Made by a program: the position numbers and the translations under genes. From Micromonospora tulbaghiae (GTDB lineage Bacteria; Actinomycetota; Actinomycetes; Mycobacteriales; Micromonosporaceae), in contig NZ_FMCQ01000001.1 of the NCBI RefSeq assembly GCF_900091605.1, forward strand, positions 627,270-691,269: DNA of 64,000 nucleotides, given 5' to 3'. The notes below the pieces were generated by a model. It was not told the origin of the DNA. It ran no database searches and was given only the letters and a program-made list of their open reading frames with translations. This document shows positions 52,159-60,269 of this stretch, piece by piece; within the stretch, counting starts at the first letter, position 1, and every line of letters begins with the position of its first letter.

Positions 52159-53172
52159 CTACTCGTCGGCGGTGCTCACCAGCACCTTGCCCACCACGCT
52201 GTCCTGCACCGCCTGCTGCGCGGCAGCGGCCTCCGCCAGCGGGTACCGGTGCAGCGGCAGGCCGGCCTCCTCGCCGACTCGGATCGCGCCCTGCGCCACC
52301 GCCGCCGCGATGTCGGTGACCGCCTGCGCCTTCGCCACCTTCGGCGCGGTGTAGATCAGCACGAACTGCCAGCGCGCGTTCGGGACCATCAGCGGCCGGA
52401 TCGGCAACGTCACCTCGTCGCCGCCGTCGTCGGCGTACACGCAGACCGCCCCGCCGGTGCGCAGCATCCGTACGTCGGCGGCGGCGTTGCGGGCGGCGGA
52501 GACCTCGACGATCGTGTGCACCCCGTCGGGCGCGACCTTGCGGACCTCCTCGACCACGTCCTGCTCGCGATAGTTGATCACGAAGCTGGCCCCGGCCGCC
52601 GCCGCGAGCTGCGCCTTCTCCGGGCTGCTCACCGTGGTGATCACGCACGCGTCGGCCCACCGGGCGAGCTGGATCGCCGCGTTGCCCACCGCGCCCGCGC
52701 CGCCCTGCACCAGCACCACGTGGTCGCTCAACGCGCCCGCGTGCAGCTTGTCCGGCATGAACTCGCCGGCGGTCAGGCAGCGGTGCGCGGTCATGAACGG
52801 GATACCGAGCGCCGCGCCCAGGTCGAACGAGGCCGGACCGAGCGGCACCGCGTGCCGGACCGGGACCAGCGTGTACTCGGCGGCAGTGCCCCACGGGCGC
52901 TGCCAAGCCGCCTCCCACACCCAGACCCGCTCACCGATGAGCGTCCGGTCCACGCCCTCGCCGACCGCCTCGACCACCCCGGCGCCGTCCTGGTGGGGGA
53001 TCTGCCAGCCGGCCGGCAGCGGCCACGCCTGGCGGGCCTTCCAGTCGGTCGGGTTCACCCCCGACACCGCCATCCGGACCAGCACCTCGCCCGGACCGGG
53101 TTCCGGCACCGGCCGCTCGACCACCTGGAGCACCGAGGCGTCCCCGCTGCGCTCGTACACGATCGCCTTCAT
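52159..53172 (-). CDS. Zinc-free NADPH:quinone oxidoreductase-like MDR protein
   Basis: This 337-residue medium-chain reductase has GEVLVRMAVSGVNPTDWKARQ at the N-terminus and the Rossmann loop VLVQGGAGAVGNAAIQLARW (about 150-170). SSPEKAQLAAAAGASFVINYRE binds the NADP adenosine end, and it ends LPLHRYPLAEAAAAQQAVQDSVVGKVLV. No zinc-binding Cys/His set is present, so it fits zeta-crystallin/QOR-type quinone or enal reductases. RBS before ATG 53172 is weak. It lies upstream of the HAD gene on the same strand, with 51 bases between. Confidence 0.88.
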   Translation of the reverse strand: MKAIVYERSGDASVLQVVERPVPEPGPGEVLVRMAVSGVNPTDWKARQAWPLPAGWQIPHQDGAGVVEAVGEGVDRTLIGERVWVWEAAWQRPWGTAAEYTLVPVRHAVPLGPASFDLGAALGIPFMTAHRCLTAGEFMPDKLHAGALSDHVVLVQGGAGAVGNAAIQLARWADACVITTVSSPEKAQLAAAAGASFVINYREQDVVEEVRKVAPDGVHTIVEVSAARNAAADVRMLRTGGAVCVYADDGGDEVTLPIRPLMVPNARWQFVLIYTAPKVAKAQAVTDIAAAVAQGAIRVGEEAGLPLHRYPLAEAAAAQQAVQDSVVGKVLVSTADE

Positions 53173-53223
53173 CGCTGTCCCCTCACCGTCGTCGCGTGAT
53201 GGCGCTACCCCGCCGTCTACCGA

Positions 53224-53901
53224 TCATTCCGCCGCACGGCGGCCGAGTGACTCGACCACCTCGGGAGTGAGCGCGCCGATCGAGGGGAGCAGCACGGCCG
53301 CGAGCGCCTCCGCGTCCGGGTCGAGCGGGTACGAGCCGTGCGGCACCGCCACCACCCGGCACCCGGCGGCTGCCGCCGAGCGGACCCCGTTCGACGAGTC
53401 CTCCACCGCCACGCACCGGGCCGGGTCGACGCCCAGCCGCTGCGCCACCGCGAGCCACACGTCGGGCGCGGGCTTGCCCCGGGCGGTCTCCTCGGTCGAC
53501 AGCGTCGCGCCGAACGCGCCGGCCAGGCCCGTCGCGTCCAGCGCCGCCGCGATCAGCCGGGTCGGTGAGGAACTGGCCAGGCCCAGCGGCCACCGCGCGG
53601 CGATGCGGCGCACGACCGCGTCGGCGCCGTCGATCAGCGGTACGCGCTGCGCGTACCGCCGGGCCATCTCGGTCACCACCTCGGTGGCGACCTGCTCGGC
53701 CGACCTGTCGACGCCCAGCTCACCGCTCAGGTAGCCGGCCCACTCGGCGGTGCTCATGCCCATCAGCCGGCGCTGGGTGTCCGGCTGCCAGGTGCCACCG
53801 TGCTCGGCCACGTACGCCCGCCGGACCTCCTCCCAGACCGGCTCCGAGTCCACGATCACGCCGTCCAGGTCGAAGAGCACCGCGTCCACCACGTCGACCA
53901 T
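53224..53901 (-). CDS. HAD-superfamily phosphatase (beta-phosphoglucomutase-like)
   Basis: From ATG 53901 (GGGGCAGG just upstream) the protein has 225 residues. Motif I is VLFDLDGVIVDSEPVWEEV with both catalytic Asps, motif II LGLASSSPTRLI, motif III Lys in ETARGKPAPDVWL, and motif IV CVAVEDSSNGVRSAAAAGC. A helical cap (about 20-85) places it in subclass I with PGMB/phosphonatase-like phosphatases. It dephosphorylates a small phosphorylated metabolite. It lies 23 bases after the SCO6745 gene on the same strand, so the pair may be an operon. Confidence 0.88.
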   Translation of the reverse strand: MVDVVDAVLFDLDGVIVDSEPVWEEVRRAYVAEHGGTWQPDTQRRLMGMSTAEWAGYLSGELGVDRSAEQVATEVVTEMARRYAQRVPLIDGADAVVRRIAARWPLGLASSSPTRLIAAALDATGLAGAFGATLSTEETARGKPAPDVWLAVAQRLGVDPARCVAVEDSSNGVRSAAAAGCRVVAVPHGSYPLDPDAEALAAVLLPSIGALTPEVVESLGRRAAE

Positions 53902-53924
53902 CCTGCCCCAGCCGGTGGCCGGAC

Positions 53925-54809
53925 TCACCGTGGCAGCGCGGCTCCGGCCGAACGCTGCGCCGGAAGGCCGATCGGAGCCTTGGCCGGGATGATCGTGCGG
54001 CAGCGCGTCGCGATCGGTTCCAGCAGCTCCCGCAGCCGGTCGGTACGCTCCGCGCCCAGCGCCTGCCACGGACCCGACGCGGCCCGGTCGGTGGCCTCCT
54101 CGACCACGCGGAACGTCTCCGTGGCGTACGGCGTGGGGCTCAGGTCGTCGGTCAGCCAGCCCTTGTCCACCAGGCGCTGCTCGGCGGCGGTCCACTGCTC
54201 GTCGGTCCAGCCCCGGGCCGGCTGGTGGAACTCGCGGGACTGGTCGACCCGGCACCGCCAGGCCACCACGTCGGCCGGCTCCAGCCCGGTCGTGACCAGC
54301 GCCGCCACGTGGCCGTCGCCGCGGTGCTCGCGCAGCGTGGTGGCGGCCTGCCAGAGCCGGGCCAGCGGGTACTCGCCCCGGGGCAGCGCGGCGTTGACCG
54401 CGCCGAGCACCCGGCCGGCGACGTCCACCCGGCCGGCCGCCTCCACCAGCAGGTCGGCGGCCTCGACCAGGTGCGACTCGGGCAGCTCGTAGGTGAACTC
54501 GGCGAGCGCCTGCACACCACCGGTGAGCCGGGCCCGCAGCGCCTCCTCCGGGGTGGCCAGGTGCCACACCGACGGCAGCGCGCGGGCCACCATGGCCGGC
54601 GCGAAACTGAAGAACGCAGCAGTCACGGCGGGCGCGTCGACCGCGCCCAGCGGCGCGGCCCGGCCGGCGAAGTAGCCGCGCCAGTAGCCCCGCAGCCCGA
54701 CCGCCTCGAACGCGGCCCGGGCACGGGGGTGGAAATAGGTCACCGCGTGGACCGGCTCGTAGAGCGTCCACATCTGCCGGGTCACCCCGGCCTCGTCCAG
54801 CGCCGCCAC
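53925..54809 (-). CDS. SCO6745/SalK-family protein
   Basis: I chose GTG 54809, with GGAG six bases upstream and 294 residues, over ATG 54869, because the longer form would run through the hairpin at 54835-54865. The protein has the family hallmarks MWTLYEPVHAVTYFHPRARAAFE, LRGYWRGYFAGRAAPLGAV, VTAAFFSFAPAMVARALPSVW and a winged-helix-like C-terminus with QRLVDKGWLTDDLSPTPYA. SalK in salinosporamide biosynthesis is related, but the wider family is uncharacterised. It probably shares a transcript with the HAD gene. Confidence 0.78.
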   Translation of the reverse strand: MAALDEAGVTRQMWTLYEPVHAVTYFHPRARAAFEAVGLRGYWRGYFAGRAAPLGAVDAPAVTAAFFSFAPAMVARALPSVWHLATPEEALRARLTGGVQALAEFTYELPESHLVEAADLLVEAAGRVDVAGRVLGAVNAALPRGEYPLARLWQAATTLREHRGDGHVAALVTTGLEPADVVAWRCRVDQSREFHQPARGWTDEQWTAAEQRLVDKGWLTDDLSPTPYATETFRVVEEATDRAASGPWQALGAERTDRLRELLEPIATRCRTIIPAKAPIGLPAQRSAGAALPR

Positions 54810-54834
54810 GTGCACCTCCGCGTCGGTGGGCAGA

Positions 54835-54865
54835 TCACCACGGGCGGACGTGCCGCCCGTGGTGA
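54835..54865 (-). terminator. Hairpin between FKBP and SCO6745 genes
   Basis: TCACCACGGGCGG pairs perfectly with CCGCCCGTGGTGA around ACGTG. It lies 48 bases past the FKBP stop (reverse strand) and just before the preferred SCO6745 start, fitting a terminator of the FKBP gene. Confidence 0.7.
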
Positions 54866-54912
54866 CCATGAACCTACTGCCGCTGGGTGACCGGGCGGAA
54901 GCCCGGAGTGAT

Positions 54913-55572
54913 CTACTGCGCAGCCAGCACGTCGACGACGAAGCGCAGCGGCCCGGCCGGGCGACCGCCGGCGGCGTCGTTGCCGTACGCCAGCTCGGCC
55001 GGGAGGTCCAGCTGGACCCGGCTGCCCACCGGCACACCGACCAGGCCCTGGTCCCAGCCCTTGATGACCTGGCCCACGCCGATCTGGAAGGTGGCCGGCT
55101 GGCCGGAGTCCCAGGACGCGTCGAACTGCTTGCCGTCCTTGTAGAAGACACCCACGTAGTTCGTGGTGATGTTCTGGCCGGCCTTCACCGCCGGGCCGGT
55201 GCCCTTGACGAGCGTGGTGACAGTGAGCTTCTTCAGCTCACCGGTGCCGGCCTGCACGGTCGGCTTGGTCTTCAGCGCCGGGTCCATGCCGGCGGGCAGC
55301 TCCGGAGCGGGCATCCCGGTGGGCTCGGCCGGTGCGGTGGGACTGGCCGAGGAGCCGGCGGTGGACGCCTTGTCGTCGTCCCCGCTGTTCAGCCAGACCA
55401 GGCCGCCGACCAGGGCCACCACCGCGAGCACGCCCACCGCCGCGCCGAGGATCGACTGCCGGCGGCGACGCGCCTCGGCTGCCTTCTTCTCGGCCAGCTG
55501 GGCGGCCAGCCGCCGCTGTGCCTTGGTGGCCGGGGCCTGGCCCGCCGACCGGTTCTCCACACGCTCGCTCAC
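54913..55572 (-). CDS. Membrane-anchored FKBP-type peptidyl-prolyl isomerase
   Basis: GTG 55572 has CAGGGAG seven bases upstream; longer frames are not coding-like. The 219-residue protein has a basic N-terminus KAAEARRRRQ, one helix ILGAAVGVLAVVALVGGLVW (about 42-61), a Thr/Ser/Pro linker, and an FKBP domain (about 110-219). In the domain, NYVGVFYKDGKQFDASWDSG, FQIGVGQVIKGWDQGLVGVPVGSRVQLDLP and YGNDAAGG hold the active-site D, F, W and Y. It folds secreted proteins outside the membrane by turning X-Pro bonds. No lipobox is present, so it is a signal-anchor protein. Confidence 0.9.
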   Translation of the reverse strand: MSERVENRSAGQAPATKAQRRLAAQLAEKKAAEARRRRQSILGAAVGVLAVVALVGGLVWLNSGDDDKASTAGSSASPTAPAEPTGMPAPELPAGMDPALKTKPTVQAGTGELKKLTVTTLVKGTGPAVKAGQNITTNYVGVFYKDGKQFDASWDSGQPATFQIGVGQVIKGWDQGLVGVPVGSRVQLDLPAELAYGNDAAGGRPAGPLRFVVDVLAAQ

Positions 55573-55728
55573 GTCGACTCCCTGCAGGGTGGGTGGGTGC
55601 GCCCCCGGCGGGCCGCCGCCGAGGCCAGCGCACACGGTACCCGCCCGGACCCCCAGCGTGCCCATACGGCCACCACGATCCGGACACGAAGCCCGATACG
55701 AGGGCACGGCGCGGGGTAGTTTCCGACC

Positions 55729-56121
55729 ATGGCGATCCTCAGCGAAGAAGACCTGGCCCTGCTCGGCGAGCCGCAGCTCGCGCACGTTGCGACGGTCGAG
55801 GCCGACGGTACCCCGCACGTCACCCCGGTCTGGGTGGACACCGACGGCGAGCACGTCGTGTTCAACACGGCCAAGGGCCGGCAGAAGTACCTGAACATGT
55901 CCCGCAACCCGGTGGTCGCGGTGTCGGTGGCGGACAAGGCCGACGACTACCGCACGCTGTGGATCAAGGGCACCGTCGAGTTCGTCACCGAAGGCGCCGA
56001 CGAGCACATCGACCGGATGGCGAAGAAGTACCTCGGCCAGGACACCTACCCCTGGCGCCGCCCGGGCGAGGAACGCGTCATCGTCCGCGTCACCCCGACC
56101 GAGAAGCTCGGCCGCGGCTGA
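55729..56121 (+). CDS. PPOX-class F420-dependent split-barrel protein
   Basis: This 130-residue protein shows LAHVATVEADGTPHVTPVWV, VVFNTAKGRQKYLNMSRNPVVAVSV and a C-terminal PWRRPGEERVIVRVTP. The K-G-R-Q-K pattern is typical of F420-binding PPOX enzymes of actinobacteria, which reduce quinones, fatty acids or other metabolites with coenzyme F420H2. It stands alone, divergent from the FKBP and convergent with Ku through a shared terminator. Substrate unknown. Confidence 0.86.
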   Translation: MAILSEEDLALLGEPQLAHVATVEADGTPHVTPVWVDTDGEHVVFNTAKGRQKYLNMSRNPVVAVSVADKADDYRTLWIKGTVEFVTEGADEHIDRMAKKYLGQDTYPWRRPGEERVIVRVTPTEKLGRG

Positions 56122-56126
56122 GCGGC

Positions 56127-56160
56127 GCGGGCCCCGCCGTCCATCGAGGGCGGGGCCCGC
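56127..56160. terminator. Two-way terminator between PPOX and ku genes
   Basis: GCGGGCCCCGCC and GGCGGGGCCCGC are perfect 12-base arms around a 10-base loop, five bases after the PPOX stop and eight before the convergent Ku stop. Confidence 0.82.
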
Positions 56161-56168
56161 CGTACGCG

Positions 56169-57173
56169 TCAGGCGCTCTTCTTCGTGGCCGTCTTCTTCG
56201 CGGGCGTCTTCTTGGCGGCGGTCTTCTTCGCCGGTTCGGCCTTCTTCGCCGCCGTCTTCTTCGCGGGCGTCTTCTTGGCCGCCGTCTTCTTCGCCGGTTC
56301 GGCCTTCTTCGCCGGCGCCTTCTTCGCGGCCTTCTTGGCGGATCGGGCCGACGAGATCGGGGTCGGCTCGGCACCGCCACCGGACGGCGCTTCGCCCCGG
56401 GCCGCCCGGGCCCGCTCGACCGACGCCTTCAGCGCCGCCATCAGGTCGACTGCGGCGGCGGGCGCGGCCTCTTCCTCCTCCGGCTGCACCACCTCGCGGC
56501 CCTCGACCTTCGCGTCGATGACCTCCTGCAACGCCGCCCGGTAGTCGTCGGTGAACGCGTCCGGCTCGAACTCACCGGCCATCGAGTCGATCAGCGAGCT
56601 GGCCATGGCCAGCTCGGGCGGGCGGACCTTCAGGTCCTCGTCCAGGAAGCCGAAGTCCGGCCGGCGGATCTCGTCCGGCCACAGCATGGTGTTGAGCAGC
56701 AGTACGCCCTCGCGGACCCGCAGCGTGGCCAGCTGCTCCCGCTGGCGCAGCGCCACCTTGACGATCGCCACCCGCTCCGAGTCGGACAGCGCGTCGCGCA
56801 ACAGCACGTACGGCTTCGTCGCCGAGCCCTCCGGCTCCAGGAAGTACGCCTTGTTGTAGAGAATCGGATCGACCTGCTCGGCCGGTACGAACTCCAGTAC
56901 GTCGATCGCGTGCGAGGTGCTCAACGGCAGGTCGGCGAAGTCGGAGTCGGTGAGGATGACCATCTCGCCGCCGCCGATGTCGTATCCCTTGGCGATGTCG
57001 TCGTAGGTGACCTCCTCGCCGCAGACCGAGCAGGTGCGCTTGTAGCGGATCCGGCCGCCGTCCTCACGGTGCACCTGGTGGAAACGGATGTCCTTCTCCT
57101 CGGTGGCCGAGTAGACCTTCACCCCGATCGACACCAGGCCGAACGACACCGCTCCTTTCCAGATCGCCCGCAT
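56169..57173 (-). CDS. ku: Ku protein, NHEJ DNA-end-binding
   Basis: ATG 57173 gives MRAIWKGAVSFGLVSIGVKVYSATEEKDI, the standard bacterial Ku start, and 334 residues. The core (about 1-255) includes CSVCGEEVTYDDIAKGY and LPLSTSHAIDVLEFVPAEQVDPI. The C-terminus (about 285-334) is a Lys/Ala/Pro/Thr tail encoded by two 63-base repeats, which in mycobacterial-type Ku promotes DNA threading and LigD contacts. As a homodimer it binds broken DNA ends. It is divergent from the two LigD-type genes, with 66 bases between, forming one repair locus. Confidence 0.94.
   Translation of the reverse strand: MRAIWKGAVSFGLVSIGVKVYSATEEKDIRFHQVHREDGGRIRYKRTCSVCGEEVTYDDIAKGYDIGGGEMVILTDSDFADLPLSTSHAIDVLEFVPAEQVDPILYNKAYFLEPEGSATKPYVLLRDALSDSERVAIVKVALRQREQLATLRVREGVLLLNTMLWPDEIRRPDFGFLDEDLKVRPPELAMASSLIDSMAGEFEPDAFTDDYRAALQEVIDAKVEGREVVQPEEEEAAPAAAVDLMAALKASVERARAARGEAPSGGGAEPTPISSARSAKKAAKKAPAKKAEPAKKTAAKKTPAKKTAAKKAEPAKKTAAKKTPAKKTATKKSA
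56191..56316. repeat. Two tandem 63-bp units in the ku tail
   Basis: Bases 56191-56253 and 56254-56316 are nearly identical; only a few third-position differences are seen (for example GGCGGCG against GGCCGCC). Each encodes a 21-residue AKKAEPAKKTAAKKTPAKKT-like block. The pattern points to recent in-frame duplication. Confidence 0.88.
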
Positions 57174-57239
57174 TCCCGCGCTCCTCTCCCCGGTTGACCA
57201 CCAGAATCGCAAACGATCGAACGGGACGCACGCGCTTCC

Positions 57240-58199
57240 GTGCGCAACTACAGTCAGGAGGTGCCCGGCGCGCCGTTGAAGCCGATGCTCGCGACGACCG
57301 GGCAGCTCCCGGCCGGCGCTGCCTGGTCGTACGAGTTCAAGTGGGACGGCGTACGCGCGCTCGCCGACATCTCCCGCGGCGACCGGCACTTCTACGCCCG
57401 CTCCGGCGTCGAGATCACCACCGCGTATCCGGAACTGCTCAACCTGGCCGAGCAGGTCGACGACGCGCTGCTCGACGGCGAGGTGGTCCTCTTCGCCGAC
57501 GGGCAGCCCTCGTTCACCGCGCTCGCCGAGCGGATGCACGTCCGCAACCCGGCCAAGGCGGCGCGGCTGGCGGCGACAGTACCCGTCACGTACATGATCT
57601 TCGACGTGTTGCGGCTCGACGGCGTCGACCTGACCGCCCGGCCGTGGCGGGAGCGACGGGCGGCGCTGGAGTCGCTCGGTCTCGGCGCCGCCCGGTGGGC
57701 GGTGCCGCCGGTCTTCGGCGACGGGCCGGCCACCTACGCGGCGGCCGGTGAGCACGGGCTGGAGGGGGTGATGGCCAAGCGGGTCGACTCGCTCTACCGG
57801 CCCGGCGTGCGCTCACCGGACTGGGTGAAGGTCAAGCTGGAGGTCACCGCCGACTTCGTGGTCGGCGGCTGGCGACCCGGCGCGCGGCGCGTCGGTGGCC
57901 TGCTGGTGGGGGTGCCCGGCCCGGACGGGCGGCTGATCTACCGGGGGCGGGTCGGCGGCGGGATCGGCGCGGCGATCGAACGGGAACTGCTGCGCGAGCT
58001 GGAACCGCTGCGCGCCGACGCGTCCCCGTTCGCGGCCGGCGTGCCGCGCGAGGATGCCCGGGGCGCGATCTGGGTAACTCCCCGGATCGTGGTGGAGGTC
58101 AAGTACGGCCAGCGCACGCCGGACGGCCGGCTGCGCTTCCCGCGCATCCTGCGCCTGCGCCCGGACAAGCCGCCCGAGGAGGTCGACGATGCCGTCTGA
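57240..58199 (+). CDS. ligD: LigD-type ATP-dependent DNA ligase
   Basis: This 319-residue stand-alone ligase begins at GTG 57240. The adenylation motif YEFKWDGVRAL holds the reactive Lys (about 34). Others are LLDGEVVLF (motif III), LEGVMAKRVDSLY (motif IV), and DWVKVKLEVTADFVVGGW with motif V. The C-terminal OB domain includes VGGLLVGVPGPDGRLIYRGRVGGG. It seals broken ends in non-homologous end joining with Ku. In many bacteria LigD is one chain of ligase, polymerase and nuclease; here the ligase is separate and overlaps the polymerase gene by 11 bases. Confidence 0.92.
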   Translation: MRNYSQEVPGAPLKPMLATTGQLPAGAAWSYEFKWDGVRALADISRGDRHFYARSGVEITTAYPELLNLAEQVDDALLDGEVVLFADGQPSFTALAERMHVRNPAKAARLAATVPVTYMIFDVLRLDGVDLTARPWRERRAALESLGLGAARWAVPPVFGDGPATYAAAGEHGLEGVMAKRVDSLYRPGVRSPDWVKVKLEVTADFVVGGWRPGARRVGGLLVGVPGPDGRLIYRGRVGGGIGAAIERELLRELEPLRADASPFAAGVPREDARGAIWVTPRIVVEVKYGQRTPDGRLRFPRILRLRPDKPPEEVDDAV

Positions 58200-59103
58200 C
58201 CGGCTCAAGGTCGAGGTCGAGGGGCGCTCGCTGGAGCTGTCCAACCTGGACAAGGTGCTGTTCCCGAAGGCCGGCTTCACCAAGGGCGAGGTGATCGACT
58301 ACTACACCCGGATCGCCCCCGTGCTGCTGCCGCACCTGCGCGACCGCGCGCTGACCCGGATCCGGTTCCCGAACGGCGTCGACGGCGGCTCGTTCTTCGA
58401 GAAGAACGCACCCGCCGCGACCCCCGGTTGGGTACGCACCGAGAACCTGCCCGCCCCCGGCTCCACGAAGGGGCGGGAGACCATCGACTACGTGGTCTGC
58501 GACGAACTCCCCACGCTCGTGTGGCTGGCCAACCTCGCCGCGCTGGAGCTGCACACTCCGCAGTGGAAGATCGGCGCGCACCCGGACATGATGGTCGTCG
58601 ACCTGGACCCGGGCGCCCCGGCCGCGCTCAAGCAGTGCTGCCAGGTGGCGCTGCTGATGCGCGACCGGCTGGCTTCCGACGGGATCTCCTCGTTCCCGAA
58701 GACGTCGGGGAAGAAGGGCATGCAGCTGTGCTGCCCGATCGCCGGTACGCAGGACGCCGAACTCGTCTCCGACTACGCCAAGCGCATCGCGCAGGAGCTG
58801 GAGCAGGCACACCCGAAGCTGATCGTGTCGAAGATGGCGAAGAATCTGCGCCCCGGCAAGGTCTTCATCGACTGGAGTCAGAACAACGCGGCGAAGACGA
58901 CTGTGGCGCCGTACTCGCTGCGGGCCCAGCCGGTGCCCTCGGTGTCGACGCCGCTGACCTGGGACGAGGTGGAGGCCGGTGCGGCGGGGAAACGGCCGTC
59001 GACGCGGCCGTACACCGCGGGCGAGGTGCTCAAACGGGTGGAGAAGCAGGGCGACCTGCTGGCCCCGCTGCTCGACGGCGGTCCGGAACTGCCCGCGCGC
59101 TGA
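58189..59103 (+). CDS. ligD: LigD-type NHEJ polymerase (primase-like)
   Basis: The 304-residue archaeo-eukaryotic-primase-type polymerase has LELSNLDKVLFPKAGFTKGEVIDYY at the start, GGSFFEKNAPAATPGWV, and MVVDLDPGAPAALKQCC with catalytic Asps. FPKTSGKKGMQLCCPI, RIAQELEQAHPKLIVSKM and GKVFIDWSQNNAAKTTVAPYSLR follow, the last holding the third Asp. It fills gaps and adds nucleotides, preferably ribonucleotides, at Ku-bound ends. The start at ATG 58189 overlaps the ligase gene, so expression is coupled. No phosphoesterase domain is present in either gene. Confidence 0.93.
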   Translation: MPSDRLKVEVEGRSLELSNLDKVLFPKAGFTKGEVIDYYTRIAPVLLPHLRDRALTRIRFPNGVDGGSFFEKNAPAATPGWVRTENLPAPGSTKGRETIDYVVCDELPTLVWLANLAALELHTPQWKIGAHPDMMVVDLDPGAPAALKQCCQVALLMRDRLASDGISSFPKTSGKKGMQLCCPIAGTQDAELVSDYAKRIAQELEQAHPKLIVSKMAKNLRPGKVFIDWSQNNAAKTTVAPYSLRAQPVPSVSTPLTWDEVEAGAAGKRPSTRPYTAGEVLKRVEKQGDLLAPLLDGGPELPAR

Positions 59104-59186
59104 CCCGGGCCGCTCGGCTGCTGGGCTGCCCTGGACGGGCGGCTCGGACGGTTAGGGTGAGCGGACCGGCAGACAGGAGTCCGCAC

Positions 59187-59909
59187 ATGGCCCACCAGGC
59201 AACCGTCGCCGTCGCCCCCGACGCGGTCGGGTACCCGCTGCTCAGCTACCACGACGACGAGACCGGGGAACGCACCGACCTCACCGCCGCGCAGCTCGGC
59301 GAGTGGACCGCCCGCAGCGCCGGACTGCTGCGCGACGGGTGCGGACTACGCCCCGGTGACCGGGTGGCGGTGCTGCTGCCGCCGCACTGGCGTACCGCCG
59401 CGGTGCTGCTCGGGGCCTGGTCGGTGGGCTTGTCCGTGTCGTTCCGGCCCCGCGCGCTGGCCGGTCTGCCGGTGCTCGAACCGGGCGCGGACCGGCCGTA
59501 CGACGCGGTGTTCGTGACCCCCGAACGGCTCGACGACTGGCTGGAGGACGTGCCCGAGGGGACACACCGCTACCTGGTGGGCACCGGGCCGGGCCCGCTC
59601 GCCGAGGTGCCACCGGGCTGGCTGGACTGGTCGGCCGAGGTGCTGCGGCACCCGACCGACCCGCCGGACTACACGGCGGTCGACCCGGCCGGCCCGGCCA
59701 CGCCCGACGGCACCAGCTTCGGCGCGTGGCGTCGCCTGGCCGCCGAGATCGCCACCCAGCGCGACTTGCGCCGAGGCGACCGCCTGGTGATCGACCCGGC
59801 CGAGGACGAGCAGCCCGTGAAGTGGCTCCTGGCCCCCTTGTCCGCCGGAGCCACGGTCCTGATCCACGCCAACCCCACCCCCTCCCCCAACCCCTCCCCG
59901 TCTCGCTGA
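59187..59909 (+). CDS. TIGR03089-family protein (AMP-binding-like N-terminal fragment family)
   Basis: ATG 59187 follows CAGGAGTCCGCAC. The 240-residue protein resembles the N-terminal part of acyl-adenylating enzymes: LSYHDDETGERTDLTAAQLGEW, GLRPGDRVAVLLPPHWRTAAVLLGAWSVGLSV and KWLLAPLSAGATVLIHANP. It has no ATP-binding P-loop or C-terminal domain. This is the actinobacterial TIGR03089 family with no known reaction; it is a family, not a truncation. Its stop TGA forms the first bases of the palindrome at 59908. Confidence 0.82.
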   Translation: MAHQATVAVAPDAVGYPLLSYHDDETGERTDLTAAQLGEWTARSAGLLRDGCGLRPGDRVAVLLPPHWRTAAVLLGAWSVGLSVSFRPRALAGLPVLEPGADRPYDAVFVTPERLDDWLEDVPEGTHRYLVGTGPGPLAEVPPGWLDWSAEVLRHPTDPPDYTAVDPAGPATPDGTSFGAWRRLAAEIATQRDLRRGDRLVIDPAEDEQPVKWLLAPLSAGATVLIHANPTPSPNPSPSR

Positions 59910-59974
59910 TCTTGCAGTTACGGCCCCCGCGGTGCCGGATTTGTGGCTCTTGCCGGGGCGGCAACTGCAAGATC
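59908..59974. repeat. 67-bp GATC-bounded palindrome at the TIGR03089 stop codon
   Basis: GATCTTGCAGTT and AACTGCAAGATC are 12-base perfect arms; after a mismatch patch, GGCCCC/GGGGC forms an inner stem. The TGA stop is shared with the first bases (TGATC), just as at topA. It probably works as terminator. Between here and 60269 no gene is supported; the gap holds this palindrome, the one at 60073 and low-complexity DNA. Confidence 0.8.
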
Positions 59975-60072
59975 AACGGGGTGGGAGTTGCGGCGTTCAG
60001 GGGTGCCCCTGGGGAAGCTCCGTACCCGTTCGTCGGGCCCTCGTCGGCTGCATGTCTCGTCGGTCGGCAGGA

Positions 60073-60120
60073 GATCTTGGAGCCAAGCGGCCCTCATAGG
60101 GGCACTCTCCTTCCAAGATC
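60073..60120. repeat. 48-bp palindrome C
   Basis: It has the same length as the two 48-bp palindromes near topA and shares the outer arms GATCTTGG/CCAAGATC, extended here to GGAGATCTTGGA/TCCAAGATCTCC. An inner GCCC/GGGC stem and unpaired middle also match. It lies upstream of the GNAT gene, not between a stop and a terminator position, so termination alone may not explain it. Confidence 0.78.
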
Positions 60121-60269
60121 TCCACGGGTCTCGTTCAGTGAGACGACCGTCTCGGGCGGGGACGGTCGGGCGGGAGGCGGCAATTTGATTGACCTTCACG
60201 GGAGACGTGGGGCCTACTGCCTCGGGGAGCTGGACCGTGGGGTCGGGCTCGGGGGTGGCGGGAGTGGGC

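Noticed and set aside
54810..54869. Earlier ATG start for the SCO6745 protein
   Set aside because: It would place the 13-bp hairpin at 54835-54865 inside the gene and has no ribosome-binding site; GTG 54809 has both in order.
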